Assembly: GCF_023091865.1 (NCBI RefSeq)
Contig: NZ_JAHXDI010000001.1
Location: 682,001-746,000 of the forward strand
Direction: 5' to 3'
From: Chromohalobacter moromii
Lineage (GTDB): Bacteria; Pseudomonadota; Gammaproteobacteria; Pseudomonadales; Halomonadaceae
DNA length: 64,000 nucleotides
Shown here: one piece after another, positions 27,061 to 36,198 of the stretch
Numbering within the stretch: position 1 is the first letter of the stretch
How the letters are laid out: each line of letters starts with the position of its first letter
The notes under the pieces: generated by a model
The model's database searches: none
Told to the model about the DNA's origin: nothing
The model's input: only the letters and a program-made list of their open reading frames with translations
Program-made: the position numbers and the translations under genes

Positions 27061-27951
27061 CTAGACGATATCCAGGGGCGGCTTGCGCGACGGCGCGGGA
27101 AAGGTGGCGTCCAGCCTTGCGAGACTGGCGTCGTCCAACGCGAGCCGCATGGCGGCGGCATTGGCTTCGACGTGTGCGGGCTGTACGGCCTTGGGGATGG
27201 CGATGACATCGCGTTGCCCGTCGGGCGCGGGGCGGGTCGCCCAGGCCAGCAGCACCTGGGCAGGGCTGACGCCGAGCGCGTCGGCGATAGCGCGAACCTC
27301 TGGGTGGTCGAGTTCTCGACCGCCTTGGGCCAAGGGGCAGTAGGCCATGGCCGGCAGGCCGCGTTCACGCTGCCAGGGCAGCAGACTGTGCTCGATGCCG
27401 CGCGAGCCGAGATGGTAGAGCACCTGGTTGACGGTGCAGCGGTCGCCACCGGGAACGGCCTGCAGGGCTTGCATCTCGTCGACGTCGAAGTTGGAGACGC
27501 CGTAGCGACGTATCTTGCCTTGGGCTTGCAGGTGCTCGAACGCTTCCAGCGTTTCTTCCAAGGGCACGTTGCCGGGCCAATGCAGCAGATACATATCCAG
27601 ATAGTCGGTGCCCAGGCGTTGCAGGCTGCGCTCGCAGGCGGCGACGGCGTCGTGACGGCCGGCGTTCCACGGGTAGACCTTGGAGACCACGAAGGCCTCG
27701 TCGCGACGCCCGCGCAGGGCCTCGCCGACGATTTCCTCGGCGCCACCGTCGGCGTACATCTCGGCGGTGTCGATCAGTGTCATCCCTAGATCGAGGCCGT
27801 ATTGCAGGGCATGGATCTCGTCGCGGCGCGGGGCACGGTTCTCGCCCATGTGCCAACTGCCCTGGCCGATGGCGGGCAGGGCGACGGCGGGTTCACGCTC
27901 GGTGGCGTCAAGCGTGACGCGGGGAATGTCGTTGGCGGGGGACGTGGTCAT
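27061..27951 (-). CDS. Aldo/keto reductase
   Basis: 296 residues. The catalytic tetrad is complete: Asp and Tyr in DTAEMYADG, Lys in VVSKVYPWN and His in LLHWPG. NADPH-binding residues lie in the C-terminal segment VIAIPKAVQPAHVEAN. It resembles the YeaE/MORG group that reduces methylglyoxal and similar aldehydes; the substrate is inferred only at family level. It converges on paiB with a 24-bp gap and is divergent from the DUF1415 gene. Confidence 0.9.
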   Translation of the reverse strand: MTTSPANDIPRVTLDATEREPAVALPAIGQGSWHMGENRAPRRDEIHALQYGLDLGMTLIDTAEMYADGGAEEIVGEALRGRRDEAFVVSKVYPWNAGRHDAVAACERSLQRLGTDYLDMYLLHWPGNVPLEETLEAFEHLQAQGKIRRYGVSNFDVDEMQALQAVPGGDRCTVNQVLYHLGSRGIEHSLLPWQRERGLPAMAYCPLAQGGRELDHPEVRAIADALGVSPAQVLLAWATRPAPDGQRDVIAIPKAVQPAHVEANAAAMRLALDDASLARLDATFPAPSRKPPLDIV

Positions 27952-28071
27952 GGGGGAGCCTCCCTGGCAAGTCTGGCATGGATGTGGGCTAGCCTTCAGG
28001 GTGCGCCGATACGGCGGGATGCGACAAGTCCGTTATACTGGCAGCTCTTTCTCGTTTCAGGATCGATTCAT

Positions 28072-28641
28072 ATGTCCGAGCGTCCCCTGGATGCCGATGT
28101 CATCGCCATGACCCGCGCCTGGGTGGCGAACTTCGTCGTGGCGCACGACGTTTGTCCCTTTGCTGGCCGCGAGGTGCGCCGTGACAGCCTGCGTTATGTC
28201 GTGGCGAACGATGATGACCCCGAACATCTTCTGCATACCTTGATCGAGGAATGTCATCGTCTGGATGCTGAGCCGGCCATCGAGACCACGCTGATGATCC
28301 TGCCGGAAGGGGTGGCCGACTTCGACGATTATCTGGATCTGCTAGGTGTCGCCGATGCGTTGCTCGAGGCGGAGGGCTATATGGGGGTTTACCAGTTGGC
28401 GAGCTTTCATCCCGACTATGTCTTTGAGGGCGTAGCGGCCGACGATCCTGCCAATTACACCAATCGGTCGCCGTGGCCGATGTGGCATCTGCTGCGCGAG
28501 TCCAGCGTCGAGGCGGCCGTGGCGGCATACCCGGACCCCGAGTCGATTCCCGAGATCAATGTCGCGGCCTTGCGTGAAATCGGCAGTGCCGCGCTGGCCG
28601 AGCAGTGGGCGGCGTGTCGTCGTGTGCGGGCGAGAGACTAA
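28072..28641 (+). CDS. DUF1415 family protein
   Basis: 189 residues from ATG 28072 (AGGA 9 bases upstream); a longer open frame starts earlier but overlaps the divergent reductase gene. Recognisable family segments are VCPFAGRE near residue 25, LMILPEG and YQLASFHPDYVFEG followed by NRSPWPMWHLLRE. The conserved Cys, His and Asp residues hint at a metal or redox function, but no activity is established for DUF1415. Confidence 0.85.
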   Translation: MSERPLDADVIAMTRAWVANFVVAHDVCPFAGREVRRDSLRYVVANDDDPEHLLHTLIEECHRLDAEPAIETTLMILPEGVADFDDYLDLLGVADALLEAEGYMGVYQLASFHPDYVFEGVAADDPANYTNRSPWPMWHLLRESSVEAAVAAYPDPESIPEINVAALREIGSAALAEQWAACRRVRARD

Positions 28642-28724
28642 TCACTGGCCCCTTGAAGTCCACGACATCACCCATATGGACTATGGTGTAGGGGCATGAC
28701 GCCCACTCACGAAAGGAGGCACGA

Positions 28725-29156
28725 ATGAGTATCGAGAAAACCGGTTCCGCCCATTGGCAAGGCAGTCTCAAGCGTGGCAAGGGGACGGTCTCTACCCAAA
28801 GCGGTGCACTCAAGGACAATCCCTATGGTTTCAACACGCGCTTCGAAGGCGAGCCGGGCACCAACCCCGAGGAATTGATCGCGGCGTCCCACGCCAGTTG
28901 TTATTCGATGGCGCTGTCGATGATCTTGGGAGAAGCTGGCCATGATCCTGACGATGTGCGTACCGAGGCAACTGTGACGCTGGATCAGGACGACAGCGGT
29001 TTCAAGATCACCAAGGTGCATCTCGTCACCCGCGCCAAGGTGCCGGGCATCGATCAGTCGAGCTTCGACGACGCCGCCCAGAAAGCCAAGGAAGGTTGCC
29101 CGATCTCGCGTGTGCTCAATGCCGAGATCACGCTGGACGCAACGCTGGAAAGCTGA
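28725..29156 (+). CDS. osmC: OsmC-type hydroperoxide reductase
   Basis: 143 residues, the typical OsmC size. The two redox cysteines are Cys59 (SHASCYSMAL) and Cys125 (EGCPISR), and the family residues Arg39 and Glu50 are present. OsmC proteins reduce organic hydroperoxides, using lipoyl-containing partners in characterised cases. AAAGGAGG lies upstream of the ATG, and a terminator follows. In enterobacteria osmC is induced by osmotic stress, but no such control site could be identified here. Confidence 0.92.
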   Translation: MSIEKTGSAHWQGSLKRGKGTVSTQSGALKDNPYGFNTRFEGEPGTNPEELIAASHASCYSMALSMILGEAGHDPDDVRTEATVTLDQDDSGFKITKVHLVTRAKVPGIDQSSFDDAAQKAKEGCPISRVLNAEITLDATLES

Positions 29157-29173
29157 TCAGTATCGATTCTCCG

Positions 29174-29197
29174 GGGCCGGCCTTGTGCCGGCCCTTT
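29174..29197 (+). terminator. Intrinsic terminator after osmC
   Basis: 8-bp stem gggccggc (29174-29181) and gccggccc (29187-29194), 5-base loop, followed by TTT. Confidence 0.75.
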
Positions 29198-29377
29198 ACA
29201 TAGGCCTCTTACCTTAGCGTCGTTGGTGCTTGACAACGTCGCCGATGCAGTCTTTCCGCGAATCTGTTAGCCTCCTATACGCTCGTCGGTCGGTACCTCC
29301 CGCCTTGTTTGGGTGCCGCGACGCTGGACGCTGACATAACATAACCAACGATCATTCGACGGAAGATTTCATTCATC

Positions 29378-30685
29378 ATGGCTACTTCGCAAGAGACCGA
29401 TGCGGCTTCGTCGCGCCCGCTGAATCGCCGCGACGTCAAGGTGCTGTCGCTGTCTGCCCTGGGCGGTGCACTGGAGTTTTACGATTTCATCATCTTCGTG
29501 TATTTCGCGACGGTGGTGGGGCAGTTGTTCTTTCCCCCTGAGATGCCCGAATGGCTACGCCAGATTCAGACGTTCGGGATCTTCGCCGCCGGCTATCTGG
29601 CTCGCCCATTGGGTGGCATCATCATGGCGCACTTCGGCGACTTGCTGGGGCGCAAGAAGATGTTCACCTTGTCGATCTTCCTGATGGCGTTGCCGACGCT
29701 GCTGATCGGTGTGATGCCGACCTACGACACCTTGGGCTATGCGGCGCCCCTGCTGCTGGTGGCGCTGCGTATCCTGCAGGGCGCCGCGGTGGGCGGGGAA
29801 GTCCCTGGCGCCTGGGTCTTCGTCACTGAGCACGTCAAGCGTCGTCACGTGGGCTTTGCCTGCGGGACACTATCCGCTGGCCTGGTATCGGGCATTCTCA
29901 TCGGCTCGCTGATGTCGGCGTTCATCAAGACCACCTACAGTGATGCGGAGTTGGCCGCGTACGCCTGGCGGATTCCGTTTCTGATCGGTGGCGTGTTCGG
30001 GTTGGTGGCCGTGTACCTGCGGCGCTGGCTGCACGAGACGCCGGTGTTCGCCGAGATGCAGGCGAAGAAGGCGCTGGCCGAAGAGCTACCGGTCAAGAGC
30101 GTGCTTCGCAATCATTTGCCGAGCGTAGTGCTGTCGATGGGCGTGACCTGGATTCTGACTGCCGCCGTCGTGGTGGTCATCCTGATGACACCGAGCCTTC
30201 TGCAAAGCCGCTACGGACTGGATGCCTCGCTGGCCAATGTTTATGCCATCCTCGGCGTGCTGGTCGGATGCCTAGCCTCAGGGTGGAGCGCGGACCGCTT
30301 CGGTAGCGGCCCCACCATCATGCTCTGGGGATTGCTGCTGGCGATTAGCTACTGGGCGATGATGACCACCGTCGGGACGCATCCCGAGTGGCTGACGCCG
30401 CTTTACATCCTGTGCGGCTTCGCCGTGGGCATCGTCGGCGTGGTACCGACGATTGCCGTCAAGTCGTTTCCGGCGATGGTGCGCTTCACTGGGCTGTCGT
30501 TTTCCTATAACGTCGCCTACGCCATCTTCGGCGGCTTTACCCCCATCGTCGTCTCGGTATTGATGACCGTACATCCTCTGTTTCCGGCGGTTTATGTTGC
30601 CGGGCTAGGCGGATTGGGCATCGTCATCGGGTTTTATCTGATGCGTGCGACGAGTGGTCGGCGGCTGGCGGTCATGGCCTCATGA
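29378..30685 (+). CDS. MFS transporter, metabolite:H+ symporter type
   Basis: 435 residues with about 12 membrane helices. The signature loop HFGDLLGRKKMF between helices 2 and 3 and the segment RILQGAAVGGEVPGAWVFVTEHV with the following helix are characteristic of the metabolite:H+ symporter family (citrate, alpha-ketoglutarate and proline/betaine carriers). The substrate cannot be fixed. The gene is alone, with a 183-bp upstream region after the osmC terminator and its own terminator. In a halophile a compatible-solute or carboxylate substrate is plausible, but this is a guess. Confidence 0.85.
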   Translation: MATSQETDAASSRPLNRRDVKVLSLSALGGALEFYDFIIFVYFATVVGQLFFPPEMPEWLRQIQTFGIFAAGYLARPLGGIIMAHFGDLLGRKKMFTLSIFLMALPTLLIGVMPTYDTLGYAAPLLLVALRILQGAAVGGEVPGAWVFVTEHVKRRHVGFACGTLSAGLVSGILIGSLMSAFIKTTYSDAELAAYAWRIPFLIGGVFGLVAVYLRRWLHETPVFAEMQAKKALAEELPVKSVLRNHLPSVVLSMGVTWILTAAVVVVILMTPSLLQSRYGLDASLANVYAILGVLVGCLASGWSADRFGSGPTIMLWGLLLAISYWAMMTTVGTHPEWLTPLYILCGFAVGIVGVVPTIAVKSFPAMVRFTGLSFSYNVAYAIFGGFTPIVVSVLMTVHPLFPAVYVAGLGGLGIVIGFYLMRATSGRRLAVMAS

Positions 30686-30724
30686 ACCGCTGAGACGTAC
30701 GCCACGAAAGCCGCACGCAGACCG

Positions 30725-30752
30725 CGACGCCCCGCCATCATGCGGGGCGTCG
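30725..30752. terminator. Bidirectional hairpin terminator after the MFS gene
   Basis: 11-bp arms cgacgccccgc (30725-30735) and gcggggcgtcg (30742-30752) between convergent genes; no strong T-tract. Confidence 0.7.
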
Positions 30753-30782
30753 TCGTGTGGGGAGGTCAGCGCTGTAAAGCGC

Positions 30783-31451
30783 TCAATGCTGGCGTGCGGC
30801 ATCGACGAGGCCTCGGATCAGGCGCTGTTGGGGACGATTGAAGAGCAGGAATTCGGGATGCCACTGGACACCGATGAGGTACGGATGGGTTGGCGCCTCG
30901 ATGGCCTGGATCAAGTCGTCGCGATCGCGCGCTACGACCTCCAGTGCATCGCCGAGCCGATCCACTGCCTGGTGATGCAGGCTGTTGACGCGACAGCGCG
31001 AGACGCCAAGCAGGGTATGCAAGCGGCTTCCGGTAGCGATGTCGACATGCTTGCGAGGCAGCACGGTGCGCTGGCGGCGCACATGATCGTAGGTGGTATA
31101 AATATCGCCGATCAGGGTGCCGCCGCAGTGCACGTTGATGATCTGCGCGCCTCGGCAGATCCCCAGCACGGGCAACTGCTGGGGCAGAAAGCGCTCGAGC
31201 AGAGCGAGTTCCAGTCGGTCGCGTGCCGGGTCGACGCGCACGTCGAGTCGCATTTCTCCGCCGTAGAGCTGAGCGCCGATGTCGTCGCCACCGCCGATCA
31301 TCAAGCCCGCGAGCCCCTCGGGAATCTCGCGCGAGGGCGAGAGCCGCACCGGTTGACCGCCGGCACGCCACACGGCAAGCCGGTCACATGCCCATGCCAG
31401 AAAGCTCTTGTGGTCCGAGGTGGTGATGCCGATCAGCGGTCGTGAACTCAT
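30783..31451 (-). CDS. Class I glutamine amidotransferase, PuuD-like (peptidase C26)
   Basis: 222 residues from ATG 31451, which overlaps the stop of the upstream gene as ATGA. Cys99 in LGICRGAQ, His198 and Glu200 in WHPEF form the intact catalytic triad; the oxyanion region is MIGGGDDIGAQLYGG. It resembles gamma-glutamyl-GABA hydrolase PuuD. The neighbour is an amidoligase, not puuA, so it more likely hydrolyses or transfers a gamma-glutamyl group in that protein's pathway. An open frame of 314 codons extends upstream but only overlaps the amidoligase gene. Confidence 0.85.
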   Translation of the reverse strand: MSSRPLIGITTSDHKSFLAWACDRLAVWRAGGQPVRLSPSREIPEGLAGLMIGGGDDIGAQLYGGEMRLDVRVDPARDRLELALLERFLPQQLPVLGICRGAQIINVHCGGTLIGDIYTTYDHVRRQRTVLPRKHVDIATGSRLHTLLGVSRCRVNSLHHQAVDRLGDALEVVARDRDDLIQAIEAPTHPYLIGVQWHPEFLLFNRPQQRLIRGLVDAARQH

Positions 31452-32452
31452 TTCTCGACCCAGCGTTTCAGTTTGTCCCGCCAGTGGCCCATCGTCGATT
31501 GCGTATGGTGGGCGCGATAAGCCTGCATCTGAGTACGCAGGCTGTGTGGGTCGGCGGCCAGTCGTTCGACCGTTACCCAGCGGTTCCACTCCGTGACGCT
31601 GCCCCAGTCGAGCGTGTCGAGCTGGGCGTTGGGCAGGCGAAAGTGAAAGGTAGGGCGCGGCTTGACCAGGCTTTCCTGAAGCAAGGGATGCGCGGCCTCG
31701 GGCGCGAGATGGGCGAACAAGGGGCACATGTCGAGTTCGCGATTACGCGTCGGGTTGTCGCGCAGGTAGTCGCTGATCAACTGCGCCTGCGTCGGTGCGT
31801 AATCGGGGTCGAGAACCTTCAAGGCATAGGCCTTGGGAAACGGATTGGTATGCGGCAGTATCTCGCGCGTGATGTCGACCCGGATCTGATCGCGCAGCCA
31901 GGCGGCGAGGATGATATAGGCCTGCAGATGCGCGAGGACGCTCGGCGTATCGGTCGCGGGGACTTCGGGATTGAGATGCAGCCCGAAACCATAGAAGACG
32001 CTGGCATCGGTACCTTCTGCGCCATGCCGCCGCAAGGCTTCGAAAAGCCGGTCGAACTCGCCGAGTTCCGACCAGGGAATCGGCGGTGAGACGATTTCGG
32101 TTGGCACCAGGCCGGCGACCATTTCGCCGAGCCACTCGCGCGAGCGTTGATGGAACTCCACGCGCCATTCGCGCCCCGCTGACGCTGCCTGCCCGGGCGC
32201 CATCCCGTTCGCTTTCATGACCGCGTCGTCAGGGTGGACGTACTTGCTGTCCAGCTCGATGGTGAACTTGCCCCAGGGCGTGCCCTCGACACTCATGCGG
32301 TGGGGGCTCCTGCGCACAATGTCGCCACCGAAGCAGTCGGTGACCAACCGTGCGGCGGTGTCGGGCATGATGCCGGCGAATTCGATTTCCACGCCGACCC
32401 GCCGTGGGCGTCCCTCGGCGGTATTCGGGTAGGGAGGCGGCAATGGCTGCAC
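31448..32452 (-). CDS. Amidoligase family protein (glutamine-synthetase-like COOH-NH2 ligase)
   Basis: About 334 residues from the GTG at 32452, chosen because AGGAG lies 6 bases upstream; an ATG at 32500 would add 16 residues but has a weaker ribosome site. The N-terminal GVEIEFAG and the later FTIELDSKYV provide the paired Glu/Asp residues expected of the GS-like active site in amidoligases. Comparative work on this family predicted ATP-dependent amide bond formation in peptide or amino-acid conjugates, often next to a class I GATase, exactly as here. The substrate and product are unknown. The pair is translationally coupled. Confidence 0.8.
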   Translation of the reverse strand: MQPLPPPYPNTAEGRPRRVGVEIEFAGIMPDTAARLVTDCFGGDIVRRSPHRMSVEGTPWGKFTIELDSKYVHPDDAVMKANGMAPGQAASAGREWRVEFHQRSREWLGEMVAGLVPTEIVSPPIPWSELGEFDRLFEALRRHGAEGTDASVFYGFGLHLNPEVPATDTPSVLAHLQAYIILAAWLRDQIRVDITREILPHTNPFPKAYALKVLDPDYAPTQAQLISDYLRDNPTRNRELDMCPLFAHLAPEAAHPLLQESLVKPRPTFHFRLPNAQLDTLDWGSVTEWNRWVTVERLAADPHSLRTQMQAYRAHHTQSTMGHWRDKLKRWVEK

Positions 32453-32540
32453 GGATGACTCCTCGCGGAATTCGCGGTGCCGGTGAATGAAAGGGCACAT
32501 GAGCCTGATAGGTTAACATTGCCGATGGGCGAAGACGTAA

Positions 32541-32557
32541 CCCGGCGCCTAGCCGGG
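32541..32557 (-). terminator. Hairpin after bioA
   Basis: cccggc (32541-32546) and gccggg (32552-32557) with a 5-base loop, between bioA and the amidoligase gene. Few Ts follow on the minus strand, so this is a weak call. Confidence 0.45.
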
Positions 32558-32586
32558 GTATGTGGATATTGAGGTGGGCAGCGGTC

Positions 32587-33879
32587 TCATCGCGGGCTCG
32601 AGGTTGTGTGGCACTCGAAAAACCAATGCTTCATGGCATCGGTAATTTGGCGCAAGTCGTACTTTGAGGTGATGTAGGCCGGCATGGTGTATAGCCAGCG
32701 ACCGAAGGGACGCAACCACACGCCCCGGGATCGGGCGAAGTCGGCCACGCCTTTGAGTGCCTCGGCATCGTGGACCTCGATCACCGCAGTGGCGCCCAGC
32801 ACGCGCACGTCGGCCACGTCCGGATGCGCACGCAGCGCCGCATCGTCGAGCAGTTCCTCGCGCAGCACGCCGTTGAGCGACTGGATGCGGCCTAGGTAGT
32901 CGTCCTCCTCGAACACCGCCAGGCTTTCCAGCGCGACGCGACAGGCCAGCGGGTTACCCATGAAGGTGGGGCCGTGCATGAAGGCGTGAAGCTCGCTGTC
33001 GCCGATGAAGGCGTTGTGGACGCAGTCGGTGGCCAGGGTCGCTGCATGGCCCAGGTAGCCGCCGGTGAGACCCTTGGAGAGCACCATGATGTCCGGCGTC
33101 ACGTCGGCGTGGTCGGCGGCGAACATCCTGCCGGTGCGGCCGAAGCCAGTGGCCACCTCGTCGAAGATCATCAGCACGTCGAATTCGTCGCACAGCTCCC
33201 GGGCGCCACGCAGGTAGTGGGGCGACGTCATGTTGAGCCCGCCGGCCGCCTGCAGCAGCGGTTCCATCAGCAGCGCGCCGATCTCGTCGTGATGAGCTTC
33301 CAGTACGGCGCGCAGGGCGTCGAGATCGGCCTGGACCTCATCCTTGCCGGCCTCGAAGCCGGCGGTAGGCGCCGGCGCGAAGTGATGCTGCGGCAGAAAG
33401 CCGGCGAACAGCGAATGCATGCCTTCCTCGGGATCGCACACCGCCATGCAGCCGGCGGTGTCACCGTGATAGGCCTTCATCAGCGTCAGCATACGGTGCT
33501 TGGCCGGCTTACCGCGTAGATAGTGGTACTGCACCGCCATCTTCATGGCCACTTCCATGCCCACCGAACCGCTGTCGGAGAAGAACACGTGGTTCAAGCC
33601 TTCCGGCGTGACGCGCACCAGTTCGCGGGCCAGGCGGTCGGCCGGCGCGTGGGTCAGGCCGCCGAGCATCACGTGGCAGAGTTCATCGGCCTGTTGCTGG
33701 ATGGCGCGCACCAGGCGGGGATGACGATAGCCGTGGATCATGCACCACCAGGAACAGGTGGCGTCGAGCAGCGACTCGCCGGTGTCCAGGGTGAAGCGCG
33801 GCCCGTCGCCGCCGACCACCTTGGGGGCGGGGGCTTGGGTCTTGAGGTGCGCGTAAGGATGCCAGACGGGAGATGTCAT
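32587..33879 (-). CDS. bioA: Adenosylmethionine-8-amino-7-oxononanoate aminotransferase
   Basis: 430 residues from ATG 33879, preceded by GAGGAA. Fold-type I aminotransferase; the PLP lysine is in VLSKGLTGG near residue 269, and the preceding IFDEVATGFGRTG is the class III signature. The N-terminal HPYAHLKTQ and the segment CSWWCMIHGYRHP are typical of BioA. It converts KAPA to DAPA using S-adenosylmethionine as amino donor. It is the last gene of a complete bioB-F-H-C-D-A operon. Confidence 0.96.
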   Translation of the reverse strand: MTSPVWHPYAHLKTQAPAPKVVGGDGPRFTLDTGESLLDATCSWWCMIHGYRHPRLVRAIQQQADELCHVMLGGLTHAPADRLARELVRVTPEGLNHVFFSDSGSVGMEVAMKMAVQYHYLRGKPAKHRMLTLMKAYHGDTAGCMAVCDPEEGMHSLFAGFLPQHHFAPAPTAGFEAGKDEVQADLDALRAVLEAHHDEIGALLMEPLLQAAGGLNMTSPHYLRGARELCDEFDVLMIFDEVATGFGRTGRMFAADHADVTPDIMVLSKGLTGGYLGHAATLATDCVHNAFIGDSELHAFMHGPTFMGNPLACRVALESLAVFEEDDYLGRIQSLNGVLREELLDDAALRAHPDVADVRVLGATAVIEVHDAEALKGVADFARSRGVWLRPFGRWLYTMPAYITSKYDLRQITDAMKHWFFECHTTSSPR

Positions 33880-33927
33880 CGGGGTTCCTCGCATGTGGGG
33901 TGCGTATCGGGGCGCGTGGGTTGGACG

Positions 33928-34641
33928 TCACGCATCGCCGGGCAGCGTCAGGTAGTCGGCGGCGGCAAGGGCGCGCGCATCCGGCGTGTCGGCGGCCAGG
34001 CGCGGCACGATGCCCAGGCAGGGAGCCTCCAGCGTGCGTTCGAGGGTCGCCAGGTTGTCGCGATAGCAGGCGTCGTCGGCGACCTCGTCGAAGGACAGGC
34101 CCGGGTCGATCAGGTTGCCCACCCAGCCGGCCAGAGTCAGACCGTCGGCGCGGATCGCCTCGGCGCTGAGCCGGGCGTGGTTCAGGCAGCCGAGCTCGAG
34201 CCCGACGACCAGGATCACCGGCAGTTCGAGGCGCACTGCCAGGCCGGCGAGATCCTCGTCGTCGTTGAGGGGCACGCGCCAGCCGCCGGCGCCCTCGATC
34301 AGCGTCAGATCGCGTTTCTCGGCCAACGGTTCGGCGACGTGCGCGACCAGGGCATCGAGGGTGGGTATCTCGCCGGCCCGGCGGGCGGCCAGGTGAGGTG
34401 CGATGGCCGGTTCATAGGTGTAAGGGTTGATGGTGGCGTAGGGCGTGGTCGGCATGCTCTGGGCCTGCAGCGTCAGGGCGTCGATGTTGCGCAGCCCTTC
34501 GGCGGTAGACTCGCAGCCGGAGGCCACGGGCTTGAGCCCCAGGGTGGTCAGTCCATGGCGGCGGGCCAGCGCTAGCAGGCCGCTGGCCACGAAGGTCTTG
34601 CCGGCGTCGGTGTCGGTGCCGGTCACGAAGTAGGCGGTCAT
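33928..34641 (-). CDS. bioD: Dethiobiotin synthetase
   Basis: 237 residues. The P-loop GTDTDAGKT spans residues 8-16; LKPVASGCE carries the substrate-binding Lys and IEGAGGWRVPL the Mg-binding Glu. It closes the ureido ring of dethiobiotin from DAPA, CO2 and ATP. It begins one base after the bioC stop codon, so translation is tightly linked. Confidence 0.96.
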   Translation of the reverse strand: MTAYFVTGTDTDAGKTFVASGLLALARRHGLTTLGLKPVASGCESTAEGLRNIDALTLQAQSMPTTPYATINPYTYEPAIAPHLAARRAGEIPTLDALVAHVAEPLAEKRDLTLIEGAGGWRVPLNDDEDLAGLAVRLELPVILVVGLELGCLNHARLSAEAIRADGLTLAGWVGNLIDPGLSFDEVADDACYRDNLATLERTLEAPCLGIVPRLAADTPDARALAAADYLTLPGDA

Positions 34642-34642
34642 G

Positions 34643-35446
34643 TCAGCGTTCCAGATCGAGCGTCAGAAGGTGGTAGGAGACGGGCAGGCCGGCGTCGGTG
34701 CGCAGCGTCTCGAAGCGCCGGGCGGCGCGGGCCACGTCGGCGCGCGAGAGCCGCGCCCCGCTGCGGGCCACTTGGGCGCCCACCCCCTTGATGGAGGCCA
34801 TCACCGCGGCGAGGTCGGGATAATGGAAGCGCTCGAGACGCGCCGTGACCTCGACCCGGCGGAAGCCGGCTGCGTAGGCGGCACGGCGGTGGCGGGCCGC
34901 GTCGCGAAATTCGAGCAGCGCGGCCGGGCGTTCCCAGGCCCGGCCGACCTCGTCCAGCGTGCCCGGCGCCAGGGTGTTGATCAGCACGCGGCCGCCCGGT
35001 CTCGACACGCGGCGGATCTCGGCGAGCACCGCGTCCAGGTCCGGGCACCACTGGATGGCCAGGTTGGAGACCACGAGGTCGAGGCTCGCACTGGGTAGCG
35101 GCAGGTCGGCGGCGTCGCCGCATAGCCAGCGGATCGCGCCGGGGTGGCGTCGACGCGCTTCGGCGAGCATGCCCGGCGCCAGGTCCAGGCCGCTGACCGT
35201 GCAGGCGGCGTCGTAATGCGTTGCCAGCGCAGCGGTCAGGTCGCCGGGGCCGCAGCCCAGATCCAGCACATCGCGAGCGTGATCGGGCAATCGCTCGAGC
35301 AGTCGCTTGCCCATGGCGTGCTGGGCGGTGGCGCGGCGGGCGTAATGCGGTGCGGCTCGGGAAAAGGCATGCGCGACCCGGGTGCGCCAGTCGCGCGCCC
35401 GGGCATCGGTACCCGCATCGAGGCCGTGGCATGGCAGCGCGGTCAT
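34643..35446 (-). CDS. bioC: Malonyl-ACP O-methyltransferase
   Basis: 267 residues, class I SAM-dependent methyltransferase. Motif I is DLGCGPGDLT near residue 62; the post-motif LDLAPGMLAEARRRHP and NLAIQWCPDLD fit BioC. It methylates the malonyl carboxylate so that the fatty acid machinery can build the pimeloyl chain. Its ATG overlaps the bioH stop (ATGA). Confidence 0.93.
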   Translation of the reverse strand: MTALPCHGLDAGTDARARDWRTRVAHAFSRAAPHYARRATAQHAMGKRLLERLPDHARDVLDLGCGPGDLTAALATHYDAACTVSGLDLAPGMLAEARRRHPGAIRWLCGDAADLPLPSASLDLVVSNLAIQWCPDLDAVLAEIRRVSRPGGRVLINTLAPGTLDEVGRAWERPAALLEFRDAARHRRAAYAAGFRRVEVTARLERFHYPDLAAVMASIKGVGAQVARSGARLSRADVARAARRFETLRTDAGLPVSYHLLTLDLER

Positions 35447-36198
35447 GGCGTCGTCTCCAGGGAGGCCTCGGCGAGTGACTGTGCCGGCGCCACGGCGATG
35501 GCGGCCAGTGCACGGGTGAGTCGCAGCGGTTGACTGATCGGCGGGCAGTGGCCGGCCACGGGCAGGCGGTAGTCGGCCCGTTCGCGGACCGCCGGGGCCA
35601 GCAGCGGGTCGTACTCGCCGGCCAGCCGATGCACCGGGCAGGGCGGCGTGGCCAGGCGCTGGGTATTGTCGATCTCCGCGAGATGCGCGAGCCCCGCGGC
35701 CAGGGTGGCGGCATCGGCGTTGATCTCGTCGCCGAGCAGGGTGCGCAGCCTTCGATGGGCGGCCCGAGGTGACGGCTCGCCGCCGAGCTGCCAGCGCATG
35801 AAGTGGGCGTGGGTCGCCACCGGATCGCGCCGGAAGGCTTGGCGAAAGCGGGCCAGAGCGGTCGGGCTGACGCCCTCGGGATGCGGGAAGCGTTCTCCCA
35901 TGCCGAGCAGCACCAGCGCGCGGGGCGCGGGCAGCCGATCGAGCAGAGCGCCGGCCAGCAGGCCCCCCAGCGACCAGCCGACCCAGACGGCGTCACGCGG
36001 CAGATCATCGGCCATGGCCTCGGCCAGGGCGTCCAGCGAGGCAGGGTTATCGAGCGCGGCGTGTGCGCCGTAGCCGGGCCAGTCTGGCGTCATGACCTCG
36101 AGCCCGGCCGGCAAGTGATCGTCCAGCGCCTGCCACAGGCGAGCGTCGCAGCCCCAGCCGGAAAGCAGTACCAGTCGCGGCGTTGCCGACTCGCTCAT
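35443..36198 (-). CDS. bioH: Pimeloyl-ACP methyl ester carboxylesterase
   Basis: 251 residues from ATG 36198, overlapping the bioF stop. Alpha/beta hydrolase with the nucleophile elbow GWSLGG, an N-terminal LSGWGCDARLW typical of BioH, an acid in LAGEYDPLLAP and the catalytic His in VAGHCPPIS. It removes the methyl group added by BioC to release pimeloyl-ACP. Its place in the operon between bioF and bioC supports BioH over the alternative esterases BioG, BioK and BioV. Confidence 0.9.
   Translation of the reverse strand: MSESATPRLVLLSGWGCDARLWQALDDHLPAGLEVMTPDWPGYGAHAALDNPASLDALAEAMADDLPRDAVWVGWSLGGLLAGALLDRLPAPRALVLLGMGERFPHPEGVSPTALARFRQAFRRDPVATHAHFMRWQLGGEPSPRAAHRRLRTLLGDEINADAATLAAGLAHLAEIDNTQRLATPPCPVHRLAGEYDPLLAPAVRERADYRLPVAGHCPPISQPLRLTRALAAIAVAPAQSLAEASLETTP

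Noticed and set aside
33523-34575. 350-codon plus-strand frame across bioA and bioD
   Set aside because: Spans two well-defined genes on the other strand and lacks any motif.
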